Below are positions 17,064-25,734 of a DNA stretch of 64,000 nt, piece after piece. The notes under the pieces were generated by a model that did not search any database, was not told the origin of the DNA, and worked only from the letters and a program-made list of their open reading frames with translations. The stretch covers positions 1-64,000 of the forward strand of contig JAGXGA010000028.1 in the NCBI GenBank assembly GCA_024636975.1, given 5' to 3'. Made by a program: the position numbers and the translations under genes. The first letter of the stretch is position 1; each line of letters starts with the position of its first letter. This stretch comes from Mariniphaga sp. GTDB taxonomy: Bacteria; Bacteroidota; Bacteroidia; Bacteroidales; Prolixibacteraceae.

Positions 17064-18728
17064 TTAATAGAGGAAGCTGCTTCCTCCCAGGAATTCACGC
17101 AAAAGCGAAGTGGGCGGAATTTCCTCATCATCAATTGGTTTAAAGAATGAAAGAAACTTAAGCAACCGCGAAGCTTCCATGAATTCAGGCTGGTTTTCGA
17201 GCACAAGTTTCAAAAGAGGATCGGCATACTTTTTAAGCACAGCCAACTCGTAGAGTGTAGCTGAATTAAACATAACATCGGCATTTTCCTGGTAAGGGAA
17301 GATGTTCTTCTCTTCTCCGCGCTTCACCGAAGGCCACCGTTTTATAGTGTCGGAAGTCTTATATCCCCGGTATTTACTGTCGCGTATAATCCTTCTTATC
17401 AGCCGGTTGTCGGATGTTGAGATATGCGTATGCTCATCCATAGAAATCTGGGTAAGTGCGCTGATAAATATCTTAAACGTGTTTTTCTGATCGATCCGGG
17501 GCAACAGGTAAGGGTTCATTCCGTGAATGCCTTCTACTATAAGTATATCACCCTCTTTAAGTTGAAGGCGTTCACCGTTCATAAAACGGCGTCCCCGGTG
17601 AAAGTCAAATTTTGGCATCTGTACCTCCTTTCCCTCCAGGAGTTGAAGCAATTGTTCATTAAAGAAACTAATATCGATGGCTTCCAGTGCCTCAAAATCA
17701 TAATTTCCATATTCATCGCGCGGAGTAAGATCACGGTCGACAAAATAATTATCGAGTGAAATCTGGTATGGGCGCAAGCCATTTACAGCCAGCTGAACCC
17801 CCAGTCGCATGCTAAAGGTGGTTTTCCCCGATGCCGAAGGGCCGGCAACAAGCACCACATGAATATCTTTTTTATCCTGATGAATCTTATTGGCAATTTC
17901 CGCAATTTTCTTCTCGTGCAATGCTTCTGAAATTTTAATAATGTGACCGCCTTTCTTTTGCAGGGTCAGTTCATTCAGATTTGATACGGTTGCCACATTT
18001 AATATCCGTGCCCAGTTCTTATGTTCCTGGTAAATTTCGAACAGCTTTTTTTGCTTAGGAGCTTCCTGCAGTTCGTTGAAATTTCCCGGGGTCGGCACTT
18101 TAAGCAACAGTCCGTCGAAATACTTTACCAGATCGAAATTGGTAATATAACCCGTTGAAGGCAACAAGTTTCCATAAAAATAATCTCCAAGGTTATTCAA
18201 AAAATAAAGGCTTGAATATAAGTGTCCTTTTTGCTCAAAAAGCTGTGCCTTTTCAGTCAGGCCTTCCTGCATTAAATGTTCAACAGCATCTTCAGTTAAA
18301 AGCCGCTCCTTCACGAAAAGCTCATCTTTACCTACAAAATCCTGCATTTTATTCTTCAATGCCTCCACATCCCGCTCATCGATTTCACGCCCCATCCCTG
18401 ACAATTCACAGAAATAGCCGTTTGATATTCCTTTGCGTACCCGTAGTGAAACGTGGGGAAATACTTCTTTAGTGGCAACATATATTATAAATATTAGGCT
18501 CCGGATATACATCCGTATCCCGTCAGGGTGCGAAACATCGTAAAACATTATCTGCTTCGGCTTAACCACACAGAATGAAAGTTCACGTGCCTGGTGGTTC
18601 ACAATGGCTCCGCATACTCGGTGTTTAAGCTGAATATTCAGGTCTTGGCTGATTTCCATCAAAGAAGTGCCCATCGGGTACTTGTGTTTTGTCCCTGTGT
18701 TGTGACAAAAAATTTCTACTTGCTTCAT
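17064..18728 (-). CDS. Nucleoside kinase with ThrRS-like N-terminal domains
   Basis: A 554-residue fusion. Residues 1-60 resemble the TGS domain of threonyl-tRNA synthetase (HKYPMGTSLMEISQDL, then a ubiquitin-like strand pattern). Residues about 60-230 look like the ThrRS/AlaRS second additional domain, although its metal-binding set is not obvious. The C-terminal half is a uridine kinase/phosphoribulokinase-type P-loop kinase with LVAGPSASGKTTF (Walker A), SLDNYFVDRDLTPRDE and LIVEGIHGMNPYL. This architecture is a known family widespread in Bacteroidota and Firmicutes, annotated as nucleoside or uridine kinase. The gene is alone, with about 190 bases of empty DNA before the next gene. Confidence 0.8.
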   Translation of the reverse strand: MKQVEIFCHNTGTKHKYPMGTSLMEISQDLNIQLKHRVCGAIVNHQARELSFCVVKPKQIMFYDVSHPDGIRMYIRSLIFIIYVATKEVFPHVSLRVRKGISNGYFCELSGMGREIDERDVEALKNKMQDFVGKDELFVKERLLTEDAVEHLMQEGLTEKAQLFEQKGHLYSSLYFLNNLGDYFYGNLLPSTGYITNFDLVKYFDGLLLKVPTPGNFNELQEAPKQKKLFEIYQEHKNWARILNVATVSNLNELTLQKKGGHIIKISEALHEKKIAEIANKIHQDKKDIHVVLVAGPSASGKTTFSMRLGVQLAVNGLRPYQISLDNYFVDRDLTPRDEYGNYDFEALEAIDISFFNEQLLQLLEGKEVQMPKFDFHRGRRFMNGERLQLKEGDILIVEGIHGMNPYLLPRIDQKNTFKIFISALTQISMDEHTHISTSDNRLIRRIIRDSKYRGYKTSDTIKRWPSVKRGEEKNIFPYQENADVMFNSATLYELAVLKKYADPLLKLVLENQPEFMEASRLLKFLSFFKPIDDEEIPPTSLLREFLGGSSFLY

Positions 18729-18917
18729 AATAAACTATAATTCGATCTTATACCGGTAGAATTTTTTCCGGCACATGTTGTTTTCTACAATTAATAACCC
18801 AGTTTGTTCTCTTTAAACCTCATTAATTTTATTCCCATTCAAAATGCTGTCTTGAATTTGTTTGTTTTTTTATTGCGGTGGCAATCATATCATTTATCAC
18901 CCGGTTTGACGCATTTG

Positions 18918-19910
18918 TTATTCCAGGTATGCTAATAATTGGTATATACTGTTAAATTTTTTTGTTTTATCACTGAGAATCACCTCCCATTCATTTTCAC
19001 CTGCACGCACGCGGAAATCAGGTTCAGCCTGCATGACAATCTGGTAGCCTTTTCGGTTAAGGGCCCGCAATGTCCAGGTAAGGGGCAATCCCTGCCCTTC
19101 CACTTTTACCTTTGCACGGAAATCTTTTTTAAAGAAAAATTCGCCTTCCTGTTCATCGAAGCCGATGTGTTCATTGCGGAACAGCTGGTTGAGCCATCCC
19201 TTAAGCACTGCATCTTCAGGGGCTCCCTGGTAATTCCCTTCAGGTGCAATCAGCCACAGTTTATCTACTTCACGCAAGGCAATATTCAGGTCGTGAGTCG
19301 AAAGCACCACTGTTTTTTTCTTTTCGAAAGCCAGCAACTGCAGCAGATGAAAAATCTCGTACTTATTGCTCACATCGAGGTAGGCGGTGGGTTCGTCAAG
19401 AATAATAACAGGGGTATCCTGTGCCAATGCTCTGGCAATCATTGCACGTTGCCGTTCGCCGTCACTTATTTGCATAACCGGACGCTTTTCAAACCCTTCA
19501 AGTCCTACTTTCCGAATGGCATCCGATACAATGTACTGATCTTCTTCTGTAAGCATTCCAATCCAGTTAGTATATGGAAACCTCCCGTATGCCACCATGT
19601 CGAAAACCGTCAGATTAGGTACCCTTACAATTTCGGTAGAGACAAAACTCATTGTACGTGCTGTTTCACGTGCATTAAGTATTTTCAGGCTCCTGCCCTT
19701 TATCAGTACATCACCACTAAACCAGGGTTGAAAACCTGCCAGTGTACGCAGAAGAGTGCTTTTACCTATACCGTTGCTGCCAATCAGGGCAACCATCTCA
19801 CCGGGAGCAGCCGACAGGTTAAGGTCTTTTAAAACCTCCAGCGGTGCTTCTCCCTGCTGCTGATAGCCTACAGAAAGCTGTTTCAGTTCGATATTTACCT
19901 TTTCTTCCAT
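18918..19910 (-). CDS. Iron-siderophore/cobalamin ABC importer, ATPase (FecE/BtuD type)
   Basis: A 330-residue ABC ATPase with Walker A GSNGIGKSTLLR, Q-loop region, signature ISDGERQRAMIARAL, Walker B VIILDEPTAYLD and switch histidine STHDLN. Residues about 1-250 cover the normal FecE/BtuD length. The last 75-80 residues are an extension with no motif I recognise (from about GFDEQEGEFFFKK to the end), which might be a regulatory or substrate-sensing domain. The start lies 2 bases after the permease stop codon, so it is the last gene of the operon. Energises import of ferric siderophore, haem or cobalamin. Confidence 0.88.
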   Translation of the reverse strand: MEEKVNIELKQLSVGYQQQGEAPLEVLKDLNLSAAPGEMVALIGSNGIGKSTLLRTLAGFQPWFSGDVLIKGRSLKILNARETARTMSFVSTEIVRVPNLTVFDMVAYGRFPYTNWIGMLTEEDQYIVSDAIRKVGLEGFEKRPVMQISDGERQRAMIARALAQDTPVIILDEPTAYLDVSNKYEIFHLLQLLAFEKKKTVVLSTHDLNIALREVDKLWLIAPEGNYQGAPEDAVLKGWLNQLFRNEHIGFDEQEGEFFFKKDFRAKVKVEGQGLPLTWTLRALNRKGYQIVMQAEPDFRVRAGENEWEVILSDKTKKFNSIYQLLAYLE

Positions 19911-19912
19911 AA

Positions 19913-20962
19913 TTACACTGAAACGAATTTTCTGTTTTTCACGATCATCCAGATAATCACAGGAATTCCGATAAGCGCAGTAACTGAATTTAACGGCAGG
20001 GTAGTTTGCATCCCAGGGAGTTGCGAGACGATATCACTGAAAAGCATGACGATACTGCCTGTTATAATTACTGCGGGCACCAGTACCAAATGGTTAGCAG
20101 TTTTGAAAAATACCCGGCAGATGTGCGGAACAGCAATTCCGATAAATCCTATCGGGCCGCAAAAAGCGGTAATTGTTCCCGCAAGCAGACTGGCGCTCAG
20201 GAATATAATAATCCGGCTGGTTTTAATGGAAACACCCAATGAACGTGCATAATCTTCTCCCAAAAGAAAAGCATTTAAATCTTTTATCTTGAAAAATGCT
20301 AACAATACCCCTGCCCCGATTGCAGGCGCAAGTACTGCCAGTTGTGATTTGGTCACGCTTCCCAGGCTACCCATTGTCCATATTATAAAAGCTTTTAGCA
20401 TCGATTCACTGCTGAAGTACTGAAGTATACTTACAATAGCAGTTACGGCGCTGGTGAACAGGATACCAAGGATGAGCAGGGTCATGATATCATTTACCCG
20501 CGTTGAAACAAAAAGCACAAGCAACATAACAAGAAAGGACCCCAGCCATGCCACCATGGCAAGCGGTAAAGCCCCCGTAGCAGAAAACACCCCAAATGCC
20601 AGGGAAGAAGAAAATCCCAGCACAAACAATGCTACCCCTAAACTTGCCCCGGCACTTATGCCCAGCACATACGGACCTGCAAGGGGATTACGAAAGACAG
20701 TCTGCATCTGAAGGCCGCTCAGCGACAGGGCAGCTCCGGTCAATACTGCAGTTAATGCTTTGGGCAGGCGAAAATCAAGCACAATGGTCCTGTAGGTTTC
20801 ACTTGTTTCTGCGGAAGGGAAAAATGCCAGCAGCACTTGTTTTACAGGAATGATTACAGAACCCAACAGCAAGTCGGCCATAAAAAACAATATCAGTAGC
20901 AGGGCCAATACAAAAAACTGCAGCCCTATGGTGATTTTTTCTGTTTTTTTTATCGCACTCAT
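19913..20962 (-). CDS. Iron-siderophore/cobalamin ABC importer, permease (FecCD type)
   Basis: A 349-residue multi-spanning membrane protein of the FecCD/BtuC family. Typical sequences are FRLPKALTAVLTGAALSLSGLQMQ, FRNPLAGPYVLGISAGASLG, GEDYARSLGVS (the cytoplasmic coupling-helix region that docks onto the ATPase), GPIGFIGIAVPHICR and LPLNSVTALIGIPVIIW. About 9-10 transmembrane helices are visible. It overlaps the binding-protein gene by 4 bases, indicating translational coupling. Confidence 0.92.
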   Translation of the reverse strand: MSAIKKTEKITIGLQFFVLALLLILFFMADLLLGSVIIPVKQVLLAFFPSAETSETYRTIVLDFRLPKALTAVLTGAALSLSGLQMQTVFRNPLAGPYVLGISAGASLGVALFVLGFSSSLAFGVFSATGALPLAMVAWLGSFLVMLLVLFVSTRVNDIMTLLILGILFTSAVTAIVSILQYFSSESMLKAFIIWTMGSLGSVTKSQLAVLAPAIGAGVLLAFFKIKDLNAFLLGEDYARSLGVSIKTSRIIIFLSASLLAGTITAFCGPIGFIGIAVPHICRVFFKTANHLVLVPAVIITGSIVMLFSDIVSQLPGMQTTLPLNSVTALIGIPVIIWMIVKNRKFVSV

Positions 20963-22083
20963 TGAATTTCCCTGTAATATACCAATTCTTCATCAATCAG
21001 GCCCGGATGAAATATTGAAATCAAATCGCGCAGGATAAGATGGGGATTCACTGTGCCGCTTTCCCAGAAGTCGTTTCCGCCATGATTGCTCAACCGATTG
21101 ATGTTATTGTATAGCTTGCCATTATTAAATACAGCAAAATTTTCAAACCGCTGATCGGCAGCAAGAATTTCTTTTTTTGAGGATAGATTTCCCATATTAA
21201 TCCAGAAATCAGCACGAACACCCCACGCCAGTGCATTTTCAAATGAAATGACATAACTTTCATGAGATGAATTGTTCCGTCCAATATAATTACCCCCAGC
21301 ATCGGCAATCAGGTTTGCCAGATAGGAATTTCCTCCCGGAACCCACCAGGCATCTTTATAGGGAGAGCCCACCAGTACTTCTGGCATTTCATGTTTATCT
21401 GAAACAAGCGTTTTAAGCCTGTTGTATTCATTCTCAATTTTCTGGAAATATTCAGCGGCCTTCTGCTTTTTTTCAAATAAAGCCCCAATAAATTTCACCC
21501 ATTCGGCTTTACCCAATGGTGATTCTTCAAGGTACTCCGCAACCATTACCACCGGGATGCCCAATTCCTCCAGTTTGCCGGTATAACTGGTCACTTCGCT
21601 TCCTATACCGTACACCATCACCAGATCGGGCTTGAGGTTAACCATCAGTTCGTAATTCAGATTTTGGCCGTAACCAACATCAGGAACCTTGCCCAGCTCC
21701 ATACGCTGGCGGATCTCAGGATTGGAAATGTACCGGCTTCCTGAGATACCAACTACAGCATCATTTTCATCCAATACATCAAGGAAGGCCAGATGGGTTG
21801 TCGACAGGCAGATAACCCGCTTAACCGGGGTTTTGATTACCCTTTTTCCAGCAAGGGATGAGGGATTTTCCTTCTCCCGGTTAACAAGGTAATAGTCAAA
21901 TGATATATCATTGGCTTTTTCCCACGGATTAAACACAGTAAGTTTAGTAATACCTTCAACTTCTTCAAGTGTAAAACCACGTGCCCCTTCATTTTGACTG
22001 CCGGCGCTAATTTCATTTTTACGGGCATTACTGCATCCGGCAAATAAAAACAGAACTACTAAATAATTTACAAATAATCGCAT
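20959..22083 (-). CDS. Iron-siderophore/cobalamin ABC importer, binding lipoprotein (FecB/BtuF type)
   Basis: A 374-residue class III substrate-binding protein. The N terminus is a lipoprotein signal (VLFLFAGCSN), so it should be anchored to a membrane and face the periplasm. The fold is shown by RVICLSTTHLAFLDVL, DVGYGQNLNYELMVNLKPDLVMVYG and LEELGIPVVMVAEY, and by the long backbone helix around EWVKFIGALFEKKQKAAEYFQKI. Acidic residues in that region would dock onto arginines of the permease. The ligand, whether ferric siderophore, haem or corrinoid, cannot be decided. It begins 9 bases after the stop codon of the protease gene. Confidence 0.88.
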   Translation of the reverse strand: MRLFVNYLVVLFLFAGCSNARKNEISAGSQNEGARGFTLEEVEGITKLTVFNPWEKANDISFDYYLVNREKENPSSLAGKRVIKTPVKRVICLSTTHLAFLDVLDENDAVVGISGSRYISNPEIRQRMELGKVPDVGYGQNLNYELMVNLKPDLVMVYGIGSEVTSYTGKLEELGIPVVMVAEYLEESPLGKAEWVKFIGALFEKKQKAAEYFQKIENEYNRLKTLVSDKHEMPEVLVGSPYKDAWWVPGGNSYLANLIADAGGNYIGRNNSSHESYVISFENALAWGVRADFWINMGNLSSKKEILAADQRFENFAVFNNGKLYNNINRLSNHGGNDFWESGTVNPHLILRDLISIFHPGLIDEELVYYREIQ

Positions 22084-22092
22084 ACACTTGAA

Positions 22093-24270
22093 TTACCAGG
22101 GACTATAAATTAATTTTCCTGAAAGCTTGCCTAGCTTTGAATTAAAACGTACAAAATAAACTCCGGGTGAGTTTCCTGACAAATCAATTTGTATTTTTTT
22201 CTCCTGGTGTTGATACCGTTTTACATTAACCTCCTTACCTATAATATTATAAACCTTAATATCATCAGGTATAATTTCCTGTCCAGCTTCGAATGTAAAA
22301 ATTCCCTGTGTCGGGTTGGGATAAATTACCGACTCCATGGGTTCATCCACAAGCGGCCGTTCAGGTGAGGATTCATTTACATTACAGGCTACCAGTTCAA
22401 ACACATTGGTCAGGGAATACCCGTCGCTGTTGGCCTGTTGAAAATCGTACCACAGGTTATCCTGTTGAAACCAGAAAAAGTTTTCCCTACCCGGCTGTCG
22501 CAACGATTGGTAAACAACAAAAACATCCTGAGGATGCAGATTACTCAGTTCAAACCCCACAAAAAAAGTATCGGAAGGCTCAACAATCCGGTCGAAGGGA
22601 ATAAAATTCATTGCATTCGCTTCCAGGCTTTTTATGGTTACTTTTTGAGAAAAAATAAGAGCTTCGGGAGCATTTTTGCCATTGAATACCTTTATGGTAA
22701 TCTCGCTGTTTCCCGAAGGGCTTGCCAGTCTGATAAGGCCCACCCCCAAAGACACACCGTACAACTGTTCATCTCCCGGAATAGAGAAACGTTCTGCAAA
22801 TTCTGTAATGTTCAATTCGTTTGTCCCACCCCAGTATCCTGCTTCCTGCCCTCCCTCTTCCAAAAGAACATTCTGGTGTTCATCAAAATTTTCCAGGTTT
22901 GTAAAAGACATGCAAAAGTTTTCGCCTACAAAATAACGTTTCCCTTCTAAACTTAAATTACTTGTATTTAAAGGATCGAGCCAGTATTTCAATTGCCCTG
23001 ATGAATCGGCTTTATAATCCCATGCCCTGTGAAATCGCGAAAAATAGTCATTAACGGGGTTATGACAGGTAGCCGAACCGCCGGTGAGGGTGCCAATTAC
23101 ATGACCGGAAGGATTAAATAACGGAGCGCCCGAGGAGCCCTGTTCAGTGACACCAACATCCCAACGCACTACCTTTAAAAATCCGAACGGGGTGTAATCG
23201 GATAAAAAATCTGTTATTACAGGCGGATGGTAATCGGTTGAAATTTTTTTTATATCGCCTTGCGGATGGTGAATGCACTTCGATGAATCGGGAAGATTTC
23301 CACTACGGTCCCATCCCGAAAAGAAAGGACGATATTCGGGCGGAGGCACCATACTCAACTCAACCAGCGAAAAGTCGAGGCTGTCGGAAAAAGCTTTCAT
23401 AACTGCACCCGTAACTGAATTGGAAGCGTCACCATCGAGCGGTCCGCAATAAGGACTCTCGTAGTTAAATGTAAAAACTGATGTTTCAGCATACTCAGGG
23501 CGATCGTAGCAATGAGCTGCAGACAAAATGAAAGGGCGTTCATTTTCGGCTGTATTATTTACCAGCACACCGGAGCATATTTCACGACCATCAATAATAA
23601 TCCGGCAAACAGCATCAGCAACTTCCTTCCACGTGTCATTCCAATTGCAATTAATATCGACATTACAACTGCCGGCCACTTTTCCAAGCGGCCTTCTTTC
23701 ACTGAATTTCAGGATTCCCATATAATCATGGTTTACCTTTGTAATTATAAAGCCGTTAATTTCCGTTCCGGTAGGGACTTCATACTGAACTGTTAATTCA
23801 TCACCTTCCAGTGGTGCAACTGCAAATTTACCTGATTTCTTATTGTTTGCGGCGGTAAATGCACCTAAATAACGTTGTTCCATTTCACTAACAACGAACA
23901 ACCGGGCGCCTGCAGGAAGCGAAAAATTATCGAAAATCAGGTTTAACGACAAGGCACTAGTCGACTTGATTTTTACCCTCCACACATCGTGACCATTTAC
24001 ATTCCGGGTCCACAGCCCATCTTTATCGGGAGATATATTAACTTCAAATCCATGTGCAAACCGAAACGGTTTCAACCGGATGTCCGATTGCCGGTCGTCT
24101 TCATACTGCTGCCTAAGGGCATTGTTGTTAATTGCTGGCATTATAATTTCAGGAATTCCACGACTCTTAAGGAGTGGGATTTCCAACGGCATACCTCCTT
24201 GTGAAACCTGACCCGCCGCAAAATTGACTGTAATAACAATGTATGTTATGGTCGCTAAAAGCCAACGCAT
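22093..24270 (-). CDS. Secreted trypsin-like serine protease with type IX sorting domain
   Basis: The protein (725 residues from the ATG at 24270) begins with a signal peptide (MRWLLATITYIVITVNFAAG). A lysyl-endopeptidase-like catalytic domain has the triad H253 (LSAAHC), D299 (LDFSLVEL) and S380 (EQGSSGAPLF). A jelly-roll-type region follows, and the last about 75 residues form a Por sorting domain (YPNPTQGIFTF, VYNIIGKEV, PGVYFVRF), which directs export by the type IX system. An upstream ATG at 24378 would add 36 residues without a signal peptide and is rejected. It is the first gene of a four-gene run with the iron/cobalamin importer, so it may free bound iron, haem or corrinoid from proteins (inference). 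Confidence 0.88.
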   Translation of the reverse strand: MRWLLATITYIVITVNFAAGQVSQGGMPLEIPLLKSRGIPEIIMPAINNNALRQQYEDDRQSDIRLKPFRFAHGFEVNISPDKDGLWTRNVNGHDVWRVKIKSTSALSLNLIFDNFSLPAGARLFVVSEMEQRYLGAFTAANNKKSGKFAVAPLEGDELTVQYEVPTGTEINGFIITKVNHDYMGILKFSERRPLGKVAGSCNVDINCNWNDTWKEVADAVCRIIIDGREICSGVLVNNTAENERPFILSAAHCYDRPEYAETSVFTFNYESPYCGPLDGDASNSVTGAVMKAFSDSLDFSLVELSMVPPPEYRPFFSGWDRSGNLPDSSKCIHHPQGDIKKISTDYHPPVITDFLSDYTPFGFLKVVRWDVGVTEQGSSGAPLFNPSGHVIGTLTGGSATCHNPVNDYFSRFHRAWDYKADSSGQLKYWLDPLNTSNLSLEGKRYFVGENFCMSFTNLENFDEHQNVLLEEGGQEAGYWGGTNELNITEFAERFSIPGDEQLYGVSLGVGLIRLASPSGNSEITIKVFNGKNAPEALIFSQKVTIKSLEANAMNFIPFDRIVEPSDTFFVGFELSNLHPQDVFVVYQSLRQPGRENFFWFQQDNLWYDFQQANSDGYSLTNVFELVACNVNESSPERPLVDEPMESVIYPNPTQGIFTFEAGQEIIPDDIKVYNIIGKEVNVKRYQHQEKKIQIDLSGNSPGVYFVRFNSKLGKLSGKLIYSPW

Positions 24271-24287
24271 TCTTTTTTCTTTTTTGC

Positions 24288-24316
24288 CAAAGTTAATATT
24301 AATAATCACAGAACAA
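24288..24316 (-). promoter_or_regulatory. Predicted promoter of the protease-ABC importer operon
   Basis: On the minus strand TAACTTTG (24295 to 24288) fits TAnnTTTG, with TTG (24316 to 24314) 18 bases upstream. Transcription would begin near 24281, giving a short leader before the ATG at 24270. I found no cobalamin riboswitch or Fur-box-like palindrome in the short gap to the divergent gene. Confidence 0.4.
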
Positions 24317-24440
24317 TTTCTCTTCTTTCCAGTTTTCAGAACCTTTTCTGCAAAAAACATAATGCGTAATTTGTGCAAATTGCATCATTATAAAATTATT
24401 GCCGTATATTGAAGTTAATTAACAATTAAAGTGGTAAGCT

Positions 24441-24833
24441 ATGAACAAATTAGTATTTCCCCTATTTGCACTTGTTATTATTGCTTCAGGAATTTTTACT
24501 TTAAATTCATCATTTAAAGTAAATCCAGACCAGGATGAGAAAGCCGTTCAAAATCCTATGCAAACCCTTCTTAAGAACTCATGTTATGATTGCCATGGTG
24601 CAGGCTCTAAAAATGAAGATGCCCTGGAGTCACTCAATTTTGAGACCTATAACGACCTGGGAAAAGTAAAAAAAATTACTACCCTGAAAGAGATGGCTGA
24701 AGTTGTTGAAAAGAGGGATATGCCGCCAAAAAAATATCTATCCAAGAAGCCACACGCCGAACTTACCGATGAACAGGTAAAGGCATTTATCATTTGGGCA
24801 AATACTGAAATTAAGACGCTTATTGACAATTAG
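24441..24833 (+). CDS. Haem-binding c-type cytochrome-like protein with a CxxCH motif
   Basis: A 130-residue exported protein with an N-terminal membrane segment or signal peptide (residues 4-22, LVFPLFALVIIASGIFTL). A single CYDCHGAG motif offers covalent haem c attachment, and the pattern after it (ESLNFETYNDLGKVKK, then KRDMPPKKYL, which supplies the distal methionine) fits the haem-binding domain seen in many Bacteroidota membrane-anchored cytochromes. It probably faces the periplasm. It heads a compact plus-strand run of three genes. Confidence 0.8.
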   Translation: MNKLVFPLFALVIIASGIFTLNSSFKVNPDQDEKAVQNPMQTLLKNSCYDCHGAGSKNEDALESLNFETYNDLGKVKKITTLKEMAEVVEKRDMPPKKYLSKKPHAELTDEQVKAFIIWANTEIKTLIDN

Positions 24834-24847
24834 CTTGAAAATGTAAA

Positions 24848-25315
24848 ATGAAAAAGATTATAATTTATGGCGTTGCAATTTTGGCAGTGGTTTTTATTGT
24901 AATGCAATTTTTTCAACCGGAAAAGCCTGTGGTGGCAGTAACCGGCGATCATTTATTTGAACAGGTTCAGGTTTCTGAAGACATTCAGGCAATGCTGAAA
25001 ACTTCCTGCCTCGATTGCCATTCCGACCAGACCAGATACCTCTGGTACCATTACATCATGCCGGTTGGATGGATGGTGAATAACCACATTACCGAAGGAA
25101 AGGCTGATCTCAATCTTTCGGAATGGGGAAAAATGGAAGTGCTGGATCAAATGTCAATTCTTGACGAAATGTGTGAAGAAGTTGAAAGTGGACATATGCC
25201 GTTAAAGTCATACCTTTTGATTCATCGTGATGCAAGACTGTCGGAGGAACAGAAGACACTGCTTTGCGAATGGACCAAAAAGTTAAGTGAAGAACTGCTT
25301 TTGAAAATGAAATAG
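24848..25315 (+). CDS. Haem-binding domain protein (Haem_bd type, CxxCH)
   Basis: A 155-residue membrane-anchored protein (hydrophobic residues 3-20) with one haem c motif, SCLDCHSDQTRYLWY, followed by MPVGWMVNNHITEGKADLNLSEW and ending in GHMPLKSYLLIHRDARLSEEQ. This is the classical Haem_bd family pattern, with a methionine in the MPL motif likely as distal ligand. It lies 14 bases after the first haem protein and 3 bases before the ThrRS-editing-type gene. Likely periplasmic electron transfer or haem sensing. Confidence 0.85.
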   Translation: MKKIIIYGVAILAVVFIVMQFFQPEKPVVAVTGDHLFEQVQVSEDIQAMLKTSCLDCHSDQTRYLWYHYIMPVGWMVNNHITEGKADLNLSEWGKMEVLDQMSILDEMCEEVESGHMPLKSYLLIHRDARLSEEQKTLLCEWTKKLSEELLLKMK

Positions 25316-25318
25316 CAG

Positions 25319-25732
25319 ATGAAGGTACTTGTAATGTATGTGAATGAATTCAGCTACACGCCTGCAAAAAAAAATCTGGAAGAGGCTGCAGATGTCAAAG
25401 AAGGGGCATCGTATACCGATTCCCTGTTGGCATTTATACAGATAGAGGAAACGGATGAAGAAAGCGATGCTAAAAGCAGGGAGAAGAAACTGGTTAACCA
25501 CCTGAAATGGACAGCCCGAAAAAACGAATGTAAAAAAATCATTCTGCATTCGTTTGCCCATCTTTCAGAATCAAAAGCCTCGGTTCAATTCACCAAAAAA
25601 GTTTTTGATTTAGCAGAGAAACGACTGCAAAATGGAGATTATGAAACAGCGCAAACTCCTTTTGGCTATTTCCTTAATTTGGAAATAAAAGCGCCGGGTC
25701 ATTCGCTGGCAAGGATTTGGGCCAGTCTGTAA
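25319..25732 (+). CDS. Free-standing archaeal-type ThrRS editing domain protein
   Basis: The 137 residues match the N-terminal editing domain of archaeal threonyl-tRNA synthetases (the DTD-like tRNA-Thr_ED family): an opening strand MKVLVMYVNEFSY, a middle IILHSFAHLSES with the histidine used in editing, and a C-terminal APFGY-like element (TPFGYFLNLEIKAPGHSLARIW). In archaea this domain removes serine from mischarged tRNA-Thr. Here there is no synthetase attached. The lysine and glutamate that archaeal enzymes carry near the C-terminal motif appear replaced (FL and AR at the equivalent positions), so activity is uncertain. It begins 3 bases after a haem protein stop codon, which suggests co-expression. 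Confidence 0.75.
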   Translation: MKVLVMYVNEFSYTPAKKNLEEAADVKEGASYTDSLLAFIQIEETDEESDAKSREKKLVNHLKWTARKNECKKIILHSFAHLSESKASVQFTKKVFDLAEKRLQNGDYETAQTPFGYFLNLEIKAPGHSLARIWASL

Positions 25733-25734
25733 AT

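Noticed and set aside
18729-18917. Possible riboswitch or small RNA between the kinase and the ABC importer
   Set aside because: AT-rich, no conserved riboswitch core or stable multi-stem structure recognised.
18939-19832. Long plus-strand frame (297 codons) opposite the ABC ATPase
   Set aside because: The minus strand carries all Walker and signature motifs; the opposite frame shows no family pattern.
24271-24378. 36-residue N-terminal extension of the secreted protease
   Set aside because: It would bury the signal peptide and run through the predicted promoter.
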